DNA from: Lycium barbarum
Taxonomy: Eukaryota; Streptophyta; Magnoliopsida; Solanales; Solanaceae
DNA length: 64,000 bases
Direction: 5' to 3'
NCBI RefSeq assembly: GCF_019175385.1
Contig: NC_083337.1
Location: forward strand, 164,995,713-165,059,712
Part shown: piece by piece, positions 24,265-36,300 of the stretch
Layout: the number at the start of each line of letters is the position of its first letter
Position numbering within the stretch: position 1 is the stretch's first letter
Made by a program: the position numbers and the translations under genes
Notes under the pieces: generated by a model
What the model saw: only the letters and a program-made list of their open reading frames with translations
Databases searched by the model: none
What the model was told of the DNA's origin: nothing

Positions 24265-24344
24265 GAGAGAGTTGTCGCCCTCAAATCTCCTTGGGTGAGG
24301 AGAGAGCGTGCAGGTTTAGGGTTTTGGAGGCCGCCTCTCAAAGA

Positions 24345-24790
24345 ACCATATCTATATTTATTTACTGCCTCATTCTGGGTTTTATCACCAGTCTTGTCGA
24401 ACATCAAATGACAACTATTTTCATCATGCCCTTGACGTTTACAATGTGTACAATACTTTGGGTGATTATCATAAATGAATTCTTTAAATTTATGTGTACG
24501 TCTGCGGGGAGTCGAACCCGAGTAGTAAATAATGGCATTTAGAGAATAAATTTGGTCCAGAAAGATTATCAATCAATCAGATCATTTGACCAAATCCGAA
24601 GACGAGCGACGACGACGACGCGAGAGGAGTCCCTCTTCTCAACTCTTTTTAAAAATATATCAACAAATGGAAATATCCATGCCACCGCTTTTGATGTTTC
24701 TTCCTTAGGATTAAACCATATAGTCCACGAAAAAGTTCTAAACAAATACTCTTCACCATTGACTTTGATATAACCAAAAGTTCTGGATGA
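24345..24790 (-). pseudogene. LINE ORF1 fragments, copy B
   Basis: Two blocks repeat parts of copy A. Positions 24345-24505 encode the same zinc knuckle (CTHCKRQGHDENSC), and 24655-24790 encode YIKVNGEEYLFRTF ... WTIWFNPKEETSKAVAW. About 150 bp between them is unrelated to copy A and contains ggttcgactcc on the minus strand (near 24510), which fits a Pol III B box. Copy B looks like an internally rearranged relic upstream of copy A. Confidence 0.7.
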
Positions 24791-24819
24791 AAAATATATA
24801 ATTAAAAGCGACAAAAGGA

Positions 24820-24936
24820 GGGATGCAACACGAGGATCCCAGGGGGTCACCCATTCTCGTACTACTCTTGCCCAAGCACGCTTAACTTCGAAGTTCTGAT
24901 GGGATCCGGTGCGTTAGTGCTGGTATGATCGCATCC
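24820..24936 (-). rRNA. Dispersed 5S rRNA-like sequence (probably not functional)
   Basis: The minus strand reads GGATGCGATCATACCAGCAC ... GTTGCATCCC, the ends of plant 5S rRNA, over 117 bp (usual length about 120). The internal A-box region AAGTTAAGCGTGCTTGGGC is kept. Several changes and a 2-3-nt deletion near the 3' part (GGGATCCTCG where GGGAAGTCCTCG is usual) are visible. It stands alone and not in a tandem array. Single 5S copies in plants often come from Cassandra-type TRIM retrotransposons, whose LTRs carry 5S sequence, or from 5S-derived SINEs. I could not identify LTR ends around it. It could also be a stray pseudogene. Confidence 0.85.
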
Positions 24937-25843
24937 AAAACTTTATCCAACTGGTCCAAACTCACATTCTGATGGAGGTGTTTTAGATGAAAACAGAGAC
25001 CTTCCGTCCAATAAAACTCTTTTCGATCGGTCTTTTTAGTTGGTTACCTTTAATATCTTTTTACAATGGAACTTAACGGGCGTTGCGTTCATTAATTAAT
25101 TGGATATTGAAGAGTTTTAGTACTATACTAATGTAAAAGGACCAGTAAAAATTGTTTGTCTCTAGTGTGTGTAAAAGGGACAATTCAAAAAAGGTATATT
25201 GATGAGTCAATTAATCCAAAAGCACCTAAATCCTAATCATTCATTTACGACCAGTGAATTCACCTGACCTCTCTAAGACTACAAGAGAAAGGACGATATA
25301 CTCATTCTCATAAGTCGCTATTCAAATCCCATGTACAGTACAATGTCAGGATTCTCCAATAAAAGTAAATTAGCAGACAATCTATTTGTCTTTCAAACAT
25401 GCGTTTGCATATTTGGTCATTTATTGTAAAAAAGAAAATGAAACATTCTTAAACCATGCACTAAGGATAGTTATGATTCCTCCACCGCTATTTAGAGGTT
25501 TAAGTTTGAGTCGGCTAGGAGAACTGAAAACTTTTTGGTAGGAAACACTTTCAATTTGGCCAAGTCAATTGAGCTTATAAATCTCAAATATCAAAAGCTT
25601 AAACATTAATTCTTAACAATAAGGTAAGAATTGTCAACATCATGTAAGGAAACACATTGCTTCACCCCACACTAATGTGGGACACTAACACCCTCGATCG
25701 TGACTAGACATCCGTAGCGTGGACAATATAAGAGGGGGCTAGGTCAATATCGGGTAAACAATGAATTATGATGATTTTGACTCTATCGTGATTAATGATG
25801 GATTTAGGGACTTAGGGATATTTGGTTTTTACCGATATATGTG

Positions 25844-25911
25844 TATGCTACTACTAATTAATTTTGTTAGGATAGCTTATGCTACTACTAATTAATTTTG
25901 TTAGGATAGCT
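25844..25911 (+). repeat. 34-bp tandem duplication upstream of the MYB gene
   Basis: Two adjacent copies of a unit starting 'tatgctactactaattaat' and ending 'gttaggatagct', about 480-545 bp before the MYB start codon. Confidence 0.9.
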
Positions 25912-26291
25912 TTGGTATTCTATTATTGTACACTGACTAATAAACAAAGCTTGTTAGCATATGATTACTGTTCCTGAAATAGTTACATCAAGAAGATGTC
26001 AAAATATTCAGTGCTTATTAATCCAGCTACAGCCATCAATTAGTTAACCAGCTTTATTTTATTTGAACACATGAAACATTTGGGATTCTTCAACTTCAAG
26101 GTAATCATATAATGCCAAATTAAGTTTTATAAAGACCTTTTCCAATAGTAATAGTGTAATACTCCATTTGAGATGGAAACTTCTGTCAGCTACTACTTGA
26201 AAAAAGAAATTAGAAATAGGCCTATCCATTTGACTTGTGTACATTTTAATTATTAAAAAATATCACTTTATTTTATTGTTTTAAACCCCAA

Positions 26292-26305
26292 GTCTCTCTT
26301 AATAT
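26292..26305 (+). promoter_or_regulatory. Candidate TATA box of the MYB gene
   Basis: 'ctcttaatataagac' lies about 90 bp before the ATG. It would place the transcription start near 26330 and give a leader of roughly 60 nt. It was chosen by position only. Confidence 0.4.
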
Positions 26306-26389
26306 AAGACAATAACAGAACAAGGTAGAGACCTTGTCCATTTCTCTAAAAGAGAACAAAGGGGAAAAAAAAAAGGGAGAAGAAGAAAA

Positions 26390-28071
26390 ATGGGGAGAGC
26401 TCCTTGTTGTGATAAGAATAATGTGAAGAGAGGGCCATGGTCACCTGAAGAAGATGCTAAGCTTAAAGAATTCATTGAAAAATATGGAACTGGTGGAAAT
26501 TGGATTGCTCTTCCTCAAAAAGCTGGTAAGTAGAAAACTAAATTCTTAATTTCTGTTTTAATTTTATCCCCCCTTTTTTTTCTCTCCTAAATATGTGTGT
26601 GTTGATGACTATATGTGGAAATGAACATCTTTTTCTTTCAAAAAAAGTTTGTTATTTAATTTGATGATAAATTTGATTAGATATGGTTTTGGATCAGGAT
26701 TAAAGAGATGTGGGAAGAGTTGTAGATTGAGATGGCTAAATTATCTAAGGCCTAATATCAAGCATGGTGATTTTTCTGATGAGGAAGATAGAATTATATG
26801 CAGCTTGTATGCGAACATAGGAAGCAGGTAACAAAGTTTTTAAGTCATACTTATGTAACAATGCTCCAATTTTTTCTGTTTTGGTCACTAATTATCTGCT
26901 AACTTTGGTGCCCCTTAATTTTTAAAAAAAAAAAAAAAAAAAAAACTATTACTATGTGTTTTTATGACTTTGAGACTGAAAATAAATCCTACTTTTAAAA
27001 ATGGAAAGAAGAACACAGTTGGTGGAGAAAAAAAGGATAAGACAAAAAGAAAAGCAATAATTTGTTGGGTTCTCACTGAAGATTCTGCCATTTATGGACA
27101 TTTTTTCTGCATGCATGCCAGGTTTAGATCTTGGATCAGGTCTTTAATTACTCACATCCAGCTGTTAGGGCACAGTTCAAAAATGTTAAAACTAATTTTT
27201 TTTCTTCTTCAGGAAAAAAAAAAAACTTATATATTCAATTATCTGGATGGATCTTATTTACTTATATCTTATGAATTGGAGAAATTTTCTGTACTGATCA
27301 TAATTTATAACAGGTAACTTTAGTACAGTAATCTAATACTCCAATAGAGTAAAAACCATCCGTAGACGGTTAATTTAAATTGATAGTGTAAAAATTATTT
27401 ACATGGTAAGTATACATAACTTAAATCTTATGCACTTATGTGTCAGGTGGTCAATTATAGCAGCTCAATTACCAGGAAGGACTGATAATGATATAAAAAA
27501 CTATTGGAACACAAAGCTGAAGAAGAAGCTCATGGGTTTTATTCATTCTTCATCTAACCAGAAAATTAAATCACCTAATTTATTCTTTCCTCCTACAAAT
27601 ATTCAAACAATGCCACCCCAACCCCAAACAATTTCAAGTCTTTTTGGAGATTCATATCTAGAGTCCATTCCCTTAGTCCAGCCAAATTTCATACACAACA
27701 ATAATATGAACTTTCAGTTAGGCACAAATCAATATTCTTATTTTCATGAGAGCTTAATGAATCCCATGCAAGCAAGTTGTTCCTCATCTGATGGAAGTTG
27801 CAACCAAATGAGCTATGGAAAAGAAATCAAGCAAGAGGAAATTGGTCAAATTCCTTTTGAAGAAACCCAAAAATTTACTCTTGACAATTATGGTAATTAT
27901 GGAGGTGATGATCAAAAGGCAAATGGACATTTTGGGAACAACTTTCAAAGTAGTCAATTCCAGTATGATAATATTGTTAGTAGCTCTGGCAATGGAAGTG
28001 ATTGTAATAATAACAACAATTTGTTTTTCTTCAATGATGAAAACAAGACAAATATAGGGTACTGGGGTTGA
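26390..28071 (+). CDS. R2R3-MYB transcription factor, RAX/Blind/MYB36-like clade (3 exons)
   Basis: Exons are 26390-26525, 26698-26827 and 27447-28071. Introns of 172 and 619 bp have GT/AG borders and correct phase. The total is 891 nt, 296 aa. The start MGRAPCCDK is the classic R2R3-MYB N-terminus. R2 (about residues 14-64) has [10 protein letters not shown] ... GGNWIALP ... LRWLNYLR; R3 (about 66-116) has [10 protein letters not shown] ... SRWSIIA ... [11 protein letters not shown]. The two repeats bind DNA in the nucleus. [12 protein letters not shown] and [20 protein letters not shown] are features of the subgroup that includes RAX/Blind (axillary meristems) and MYB36 (endodermis); which of these it matches most closely cannot be told by eye. 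The C-terminus is Asn/Gln-rich and ends NKTNIGYWG. Both introns sit at the positions conserved across the family. No damage is seen, so it is likely functional. Confidence 0.95.
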
Positions 28072-28215
28072 TTATTTGTGTAGTTGTGAACTTGTGACGG
28101 AATTGATTAATGAAAAGCTTCTATTTTGCGTCCACAGAATTAACTTTTCTTTTTGTGCATTTCTTTTTTTATAGCTAGTGATGATGTAATATCATGATCA
28201 TTAATGTGTTAAGTA

Positions 28216-28421
28216 CTACTCACTCCGTCTCAAAATACTTATCGTCCTTATTAAAGATATTTGTCACAAAATACTTGTCATTTAGAAGTTCAAAATAAAA
28301 TTAATTATCTTTTTTCTCATTTTATCCTATAAATAATTGTTCTTGAAACGCCCCTCCTAATTAATGTTTTCTTAAAGGCGTCTAAATGAAAAACACGACA
28401 AGTATTTTGAAACACAGGAAG
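28216..28421. mobile_element. Stowaway-like MITE in the MYB 3' flank
   Basis: The 206-bp element has imperfect terminal inverted repeats (actccgtctcaaaatactta at the left; the right end reversed reads gtttcaaaatacttgtcgtg) and a TA dinucleotide on both sides (28214-28215, 28422-28423). It lies about 145 bp after the MYB stop codon and may fall within or near its 3' UTR. Confidence 0.8.
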
Positions 28422-28429
28422 TATGTTTT

Positions 28430-31400
28430 TGTCTGCTAGCCCCTACTTTCCCTTGACCCTATACTCCAGCTTATCTATTTAGAACTCAGAATTTTAATGT
28501 AGTTAATGAAGGGGAGCCTTAGCGGTAAAATTATTGTCATGTGATCAGAAAGTCATGGATATCAGCCATGAAAACACTCTCTTGCAAAAATACAGGATAA
28601 AACTATGTACAATAGACCCTTATGATCCAGTTCTTCCCGGACCAAGCGCATAGCGCGCGGAAACTTAGTGCACTGAGCTGCCAATGTTATTGTAGTTTAT
28701 GTAAAGTCAAGAGTTGCCTATCTTATCAAGATGCAAGAATTAGAAAATTAAAACATAATTGATCAAGCATCTACTGTTCTTCAATAAATCAAATATTGTA
28801 ATTTGCAAGATTTGGTCTTAATATGATAGCTGATAATGAGCTTTCACTAATAATTAAAGGACAGAAAAAGTTATGTCATCTATAAAAGAAGAGGCGTTTT
28901 CACCTTTCGACACAAGAAGATACACAAACCTCTTAGTCTTTTATTTGTATTTACAATCCTTAGCTTTGTTACAAATCCAATGGTAGAAGAAAGAATTCAA
29001 TAGGGGTCCCAATATAAATTTTCTTAGATAGAAAAGAAATCAACTAAAATAATTGTTATCCCTCATCCCCTAACTATATACAGAAAGTTCAGAAAGATTA
29101 TTCATGCAAGCGGAAAAAGATAAAATACAGGACAGTTTTAGGGGTTGCATTTAAGCTCAAGATATTAAATGACAGGAAAATAATTCAGAATCTCAGTCTT
29201 ATTTATTATTTATTTTTTAAAAAAAAAAAAAAGATTGTACCTTTCAGAAGTTATCCAATGATCGCTAGCCTTATAACATGTGGGTGGGGGAATGCACCAA
29301 CTTCTGTACGACATTGCTACTATAAAATTAAGCAACATATTGCATCGAGGAGAATATTGAGATAGTTAATAGTAGTATTTTTCTATCATAGATCAGAGAT
29401 TTTTGGTTCTAATCCAAAAAATTAAAAATTCCTTGACAAGAATAACTTTATATGTGACGTGAATTCAGATTAGTTATCCTGTGAATTTCGAGCACTAAAT
29501 GCGTAAATAAATACTACTATATAACTAGCAAATAAAAAGGGAAAAAGTTAATCCCATGATGAAGAGGATAGTTTTTATTTATTTTTTTATTTTAAAAGAA
29601 AAGGATAGTAAAAACGCAGCCTATCACGGCAATTGATGGGTTTGTCTCTCATGAGTTTAATGAATGGTTCTATAATGGACGATGGGGTGGCTGACGATTT
29701 GATTGATTGATCATTGACCATTGTTTTTTTGGATTATAATAATTAATAACTGAAGCGTCCCCATTAAAGTTGACCTTGCTTAGGTATATCACCTCAGTAA
29801 GCAATATTTGTCTAATTGCCACTTGGAATAAACAAAAAAGCTTCCTTTTTTTTCCCCTTCTCTGTTTACTCTTTTTATAAGCTCATGTAAAAATATTGTA
29901 AACAACTAATCGTTGGATTTAGCTAATTCTGACCAACAGTGTGAAAATGTTTGACAGTCGGATTAAGTGTCAAGACTTTTCTATCTTCTTGTTTTCATGA
30001 CGGTTATTTCGAATTATTGAGTAGCACCTAACCTAGATGATTTGAATAATGTCAACGCTACAACAACTTTGGAATCCTGAGCCTATTAATTTTAAACACG
30101 AGTCGATTTATTTGGATCCATAAAATATATTATATTATTATTAAAATTACTCTTATTGGGCGTATCACTACTAGTACTTGTAATACTAGTAGGAGTACTG
30201 GAAAGTGTTTTCCTGGAAGACCCAATCGCATTATTTTTCTAGAAAGGATTCTCCAGTTGGAGGGCCAAATTGGGACGAGTTTGGAATGATTTCTTCGTAG
30301 ACATGTTTGATCTCATTTAAAGAAGAAAAAAAAAACAATGGAATATGCTTTAATCCAATTTGGTTATTACATTTGTGTTTAGAGTTCAGACTTCATGTAT
30401 GCATAATACATATATGGCTGTGATAAGGCAGATCTCAGAATTCATGCATCGCAAAATTTTGTGACAAGAAGGAAGATTGACACGGTGTTTTTGTGGCTCG
30501 ATGAATCTTTATTGGTGGCAAAAGATAGAGAAAACAGAGTGGAAAGTTCAAAGTTTTATAGCCCTTCCCAAAGAGTAGGGTCCAAAATAAAAGATGAAAA
30601 CATCTCTTGTCATGGTACTGTCTGTCTCCCCTTTATTAACTTATTCGGAGTCTGGAAGCCCCTCAGAGAGTTTGCAGCATGCATCACATTCACACCAGTA
30701 GTTTCACCTAAAATATTAATCTACTACTTGGATTATTAATTACTGGTAGTTTTTCAACTATGTTTTGCTTATGTATGGCATAAAAGAGACTAATTCAAAT
30801 CTAAAATCAGTAGATTTTGAATGAATGATCTTATTTGTGTATGCATTTTAACTTTTTCTACAATTAAATCCGAAAACAGTGAGAACATCATAAGAGATCA
30901 CATAACAAAGTGCATGGTGTCATGGTGACACACAAGTCAAAGTCATATTGACGGTGAAAGTTATCATAAACTCATTGTAATGTTAAAATTACAGATTTAG
31001 ATCTAATACTTATTAAAAATTTAGCAAATTTTTACATAGATATCTATATTGCGTGTCAAAAATTATGAGTTAATATGAACTCGCAATTAAAGGCTACATC
31101 CACCCTGAGAAGGAACCAAACTTTATTTTTAAAGAGAATGTCATTTCCTTTCATATTTATTGAAGTGTACGAGAGGTCAAAAAATTGTGAAAATCTAACT
31201 GACATACCTGCGAAATGCATGCGTGTGTTTATGAAATATGAATGTTTTTAAATACAGATGTACTGTCTGTTATTTAAAGAACTTTTATTTTTATATTGTA
31301 TACAACAGAAAAGAAAAAGAGTACTTGCTAGAAAATCATGCCTAAAGAAAAAAGCATACTCCAAAGATTCGTCCCCTTCATTTGAAATAAAAAAGAAGCA

Positions 31401-32142
31401 TAAAAGATTCTGTGTACGTAAGATTTTGTGTTTCCTTCATAAAATTTAGCATCAGCCAGATTAGATACTAGCTCCCAGAGTTCACAGGAACTAGAATGAA
31501 CATTCTCACTGAAAATTTTGCTTTCTGAAATATGAAAAGAAAAACAGTGACCAGACAATAGCTCAGTTGAATAAGTTGAACAAATTAAGATAGTTTTACC
31601 AATTTTGCCTTTTACACGTCTCTTGAGAAAATATTAATTGAAAAGGTACTTTAACTAAATTATCCCTATTTCATTTTTTAACTAAACTACCCGTATTTAC
31701 ACTTTGACTAATAGCGCTGTCATAATGTCATTGACGTTTTCGCATGCTAATATAAAAGCTCTTGTTCTATAATGATAATGTTGATGTTCTTATCACATCA
31801 GAGATAGGCTTTTTTTCTTCATTGTACATACGCACAAACCTCCATATTATATTCCTCCAGAAAGACACTACTCTCTACCTCCTCGACCCCCTTTATGAGA
31901 TTTCACTGGGTATGTTGTTATTATTGTCGGAAAACATGTGTATATTGTTCGTAACAAATTCCACAGAGTCAGAGTACTTGAAAAACATAAATCAACTATG
32001 AAACTCATTGCGAATTTGTCGCTAACTAGCTCATAGCTAGCAGGAGACATGAATGAGGTGGACATCAGAGTGACATCCACTAACATCGGGCAAAATTCAT
32101 AAGTAAATTAACTTTTGTAATTCAAAAAACAACCATAATCAT
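28430..32142. other. Intergenic region, no gene seen
   Basis: AT-rich non-coding DNA. The open frames at 30461-30739, 31258-31558 and 31762-32086 show no domain and no homology I recognise. Homopolymer and A-rich runs occur near 29215 and 30325. Confidence 0.6.
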
Positions 32143-32289
32143 TGATAAATAGTGTAAATATGTAGTAAAAGAGTATTTTGTAAATCTTCTATTTTAGGTT
32201 AGTATAGTTTGTATCCTAATAAGACATTGTAACTATGGTATATTTACCAACTCAATCAATGAGAATAATCACGGAATTAATCTCTTTCA
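32143..32289 (+). repeat. Copia 5' LTR
   Basis: Starts TGATAAATAGTG and ends TTAATCTCTTTCA. It has G and A at the two sites where the 3' LTR has A and G. It is followed immediately by the primer binding site. Confidence 0.95.
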
Positions 32290-32299
32290 TGGTATCAGA
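32290..32299 (+). promoter_or_regulatory. Copia primer binding site (initiator tRNA-Met)
   Basis: TGGTATCAGA abuts the LTR; it is the standard complement of the 3' end of plant initiator methionine tRNA used by copia elements. Confidence 0.9.
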
Positions 32300-32367
32300 T
32301 ACTAGGGTTTCTTTTCCTTCTCTTCCGCTGCCCTAATTCTCCGACGTCCTCTACCCACTTTTCCGAC

Positions 32368-32403
32368 GTCTTCTTCTTCTTCTTCTTCTTCTTCTTCTTC
32401 TTC
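32368..32403 (+). repeat. (CTT)n microsatellite in the copia leader
   Basis: Eleven or so uninterrupted 'ttc' units about 35 bp before the gag ATG, within the untranslated leader. Confidence 0.9.
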
Positions 32404-32434
32404 GATTTCCGTCCATTTTTCTTGCCTTCCATCA

Positions 32435-33301
32435 ATGGCAGACACCAAGTTCCATCCTGCTTTGGCTGTCTCCAACATCAAGAATCACATCCCAATCATT
32501 CTTGAGATGGAAACGGATCATTATTCGGCTTGGGCCGAATTATTCAAACTTCATGCCCGGTCTCACCGTGTCCTTTCCCACATTCTGCCAACCGGAAAGG
32601 AGAAGGCTCCTACCACCGACGACAAAAAGGAGTTGTGGTCCACTTTGGATACCACGGTACTTCAATGGGTATATGCAACCATCTCCACGGACTTATTGCA
32701 TACAATCATCGAAGAAGACCTATTGGCAAAGGAGGCCTGGGATCGCCTCCGTAATCTTTTTCAAGACAACAAAAACTCCCGTGCCGTTGCTTTGGAACAT
32801 GATTTCTCTCATGTCAAAATGCGGGATTTTCCAAACGCTTCGGCGTATTGCCAACGTCTCAAGACCTTGGCCGATCAACTTAAGAGTGTGGGGGCTCCGG
32901 TGACCGACAACCGCCTCGTTCTCCAACTGGTGGCTGGACTCCCAGAGGCATACAAGAATTTGGGTACCTACATCCGCCAAAGTAAGCCTCTTCCACCATT
33001 CTCCGAAGCTCGGTCAAGTTTGTGCCTTGAGGAAAAGGCGTTGGCTGAAATGCACGATGACTCGCCCGCGGCTATGGTGGCTAATTCCAAACGTGATTTT
33101 GATGACTCTTCTCATCTGGAAAATTCTGGTCATTCTCACCATCATCGGGGCAAAAATAACAACAAAAACCGCGGCTCTAGCGGCGGGAATAATAACGGCG
33201 GTGGCCGTGGTTCGGGCGGCGGCAGTGGCAGCCGACGCCGTGGAGGACGCCCCTCAGGTGACCAGCAGCAGTGGCAACAACCCTCCTCACCGTGGCAGTG
33301 A
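32435..33301 (+). pseudogene. Copia gag
   Basis: ATG at 32435 (MADTKFHPALAVSNIKNHIP). The N-terminal part has the copia gag signature: HYSAWAELFKLHARSHRV, then WDRLRNLFQDNKNSRAVALE, and LPEAYKNLGTYI. The last ~70 residues are Gly/Asn/Arg-rich (RGSSGGNNNGGGRGSGGG) and probably bind RNA in place of a zinc knuckle. The frame ends at a TGA (33299-33301) after SSPWQ, but the same frame continues as GWMPQWAPP to a TAG at 33413-33415 and then into protease. Both stops are therefore likely nonsense changes (Arg and Gln codons) in a single gag-pol frame. Confidence 0.9.
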
Positions 33302-36300
33302 GGTTGGATGCCTCAGTGGGCTCCCCCTTGCCCGTATCCTACCACGCAGTGGGCTCGGCCACAGCAGCAGTGGCAGCCGCCATCTTCTTCGTCTGGCCCG
33401 AGGTCGCTGGCCTAGCCTGGCATTTTGGCCTCGCGACCACAGCAGCAGGCATATGCAGCCGCGGGCCCCCCGACGCAATGGACTCCGACGGATATTGAAT
33501 CGGCTATGCACACGATGACGTTGAACCAACCCGATTCGAATTGGTATATGGATACCGGCGCCACGTCCCATATGACATCCACAAAAGGTACTCTCTCATC
33601 TTATTTTAATTTGAGCAATCGTAATACTGGCATTGTTGTTGGTAATGGTAATTCAATTCCAATTCGAGGTTGTGGTCATGCTAAATTGCCTCCCCCGAAC
33701 CCTCCTTTATTGTTAAACAATGTCCTTCATGCGCCAAAACTCATAAAGAATTTGATATCGGTTCGTAAATTTACTACTGATAACTATGTGAGTGTTGAAT
33801 TTGATCCTTATGGGTTTTCTGTAAAGGATTTCCGGACGGGGATGGCTCTCATGAGATGTAATAGTAGTGGTGTTCTCTATCCATTGTCCACCTTCAAATT
33901 TTCCACTAATTCACCGTCGACTTTTGCTGCCTTGTCTTCTACCCGTTGGTATGATCGTTTGGGCCACCCGGGAGCTTCTATTTTGGATTTTCTTAGGCGT
34001 AATAAAAGCATTGAATGTAATAGTTCTAGTTCATCTAGTATTTGTCATTCTTGCGTTCTTGGTAAACATGTTAAGTTGCCATTTGCTAGTTCTATTTCCG
34101 AAACTTTGTTTCCATTGACATTATTCATAGTGATTTGTGGACTTCTCCAATTTTGAGTTCTATGGGCCATCGTTATTATGTTCTGTTTTTGGATGATTTT
34201 ACCAACTATTTGTGGACTTTCCCTTTGGCTAGAAAATCTGATGTTTACTCAAAATTCATGGATTTTAACACCCATATTCTTACTCAATTTGAACGTCCTA
34301 TCAAGAATGTCCAATGTGATAATGGGAGGGAATATACTAATAGTCAATTCGGAAAATTTTGTGCATCCAATGGGATGTCTTTCCGTCTTTCGTGTCCTAA
34401 TACATCCTCTCAAAATGGGAAAGCAGAAAGAAAAATTCGTTCACTAAATAATGTCATCCGGACTCTTCTTGCTCATGCCTCCATTCCTCCGTCTTTTTGG
34501 CATCATGCATTGCAAATGGTGACGTATCTCATTAATATTTTACCAAGTAAGCTATTGGGTCACAAATCACCTTTAGAGGTCCTTTACCAACGGAAACCAT
34601 CTTATTCTCATCTCCGAGTCTTTGGGTGTTTATGTTATCCCTTTTTTCCGTCTACTACTATTCACAAGTTGCACCCTCGGTCAACTCCATGTGTCTTTTT
34701 GGGATATCCACCAAACCATCGTGGCTACAAATGTTTTGATTTATCCTCAAATAAAATCATTATTTGTCGTCACGTTTTATTTGATGAGACTTAATTTCCG
34801 TTTTCCAAAATCCATACTCTGGCTCCCACCTCTTATGACTTCCTTGATGATGGCCTCTCTCCTTACTTGATCCATCATATAGCCGCCAGCCCTCCACCGC
34901 TGCCCTGTCCCCCTCCGTCGCTGCCCGTGACTCAGGACCACGCCAACCCCTCCCCACCTGGGCAGCAGCCTCCATCGTCCTCTACGCAGGACCAGTCCGC
35001 CCCTCTCCCCCACCAGTTTCCCACCACCCCGCAAAACTCGACCATTTCTCCACCTGTCTAGCCCAATACCCACACATGCATGGTCACTCGTAGTCAGCGC
35101 GGGATTTTCAAACCCAAGCACCCATTTAATCTACATGCGGCGGTTACCAAGTCCCCCATACCTCGTAAACCGTTGGATGCGCTACGTGACCCGAATTGGA
35201 AATTGGCCATGGATGATGAATATGATGCTCTTATTAAAAATAAGACGTGGGATTTGGTACCCCGTCCACCTAATGTGAATGTTATTCGGTCTATGTGGAT
35301 TTTTACTCATAAAGAAAAGTCTAATGGTGATTTTGAGAGGCATAAAGCCCGTCTTGTAGGCGATGGCAAAACACAGCAGGTTGGCATTGATTGTGGTGAG
35401 ACTTTCAGTCCGGTCGTGAAGCCAGCAACGATCCGCACTGTCTTAAGTCTAGCTCTATCTAAACATTGGCCCATTCATCAGTTGGATGTCAAAAATGCAT
35501 TTCTTCATGGCGAGCTCAAGGAGACGGTTTATATGCATCAGCCTATGGGTTTTAGAGACCCATCTCGTCCCGATTATGTGTGTTTGTTGCGCAAGTCCTT
35601 ATATGGGCTTAAACAGGCACCGAGAGCTTGGTATAAAAGATTTGCTGACTTTGTTTCTTCCATTGGTTTTGCTAATAGCAGGTCTGACCACTCCTTGTTC
35701 ATCTATCGCAAAGGGCACCACTTGGCTTACATTTTACTATATGTGGATGATATTATTCTTACCGCTTCTTCAGATGCTCTCCGCTGTTCTATTATGGGCC
35801 TTCTTGGCTCAGAATTTGCTATGAAGGACTTAGGTCCTTTGAACTATTTTCTTGGCATTGCGGTGACCCGTCACAAGGGTGGTATGTTTCTATCACAACG
35901 AAGTTATGCTACGGACATTATTGAACGTGCAGGAATGTCCTCGTGTAAGCCTTCTTCCACTCTGGTTGACACTAAACCGAAGGTCAGTGCCTCTTCTGGC
36001 GATCTGTGTGACGATCCCACTCATTTCCGGAGCCTTGCAGGTGCTCTTCAGTATCTTACCTTCACCAGACCGGATATTTCTTATGCCGTACAGCAGATTT
36101 GTCTTCATATGCATGCTCCACGAGATACGCATATGCTTGCTCTTAAGCGGATTATTCGGTATATTCAGGGTACTCTTGATCATGGTTTGCATCTCTACTC
36201 ATCTTCAGTTACTGATTTGGTTTCATACACTGATGCTGATTGGGGGGGATGTCCAGACACCAGACGCTCGACGTCGGGTTATTGCGTGTTTTTGGGAGAT

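Larger units (their letters stand above)
24937..26389 (+). other. Upstream region of the MYB gene
   Basis: Non-coding, AT-rich. It contains a perfect 34-bp tandem duplication (25844-25911) and a TATA-like AATATAAG near 26298, about 90 bp before the ATG. A purine-rich leader (agaacaaaggggaaaaaa) directly precedes the start. No other gene was seen. Confidence 0.6.

Noticed and set aside
24500..24545. Possible tRNA gene at the ggttcgactcc motif
   Set aside because: Only the T-arm/B-box-like part is present; no A box, anticodon arm or acceptor pairing could be assembled.
30461..30739. 92-codon open frame in the intergenic region
   Set aside because: No domain, no plausible gene context and atypical composition; length is expected by chance.
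33027..33571. Arg/Ala-rich open frames on both strands
   Set aside because: Off-frame readings of the GC-rich copia gag tail and linker.
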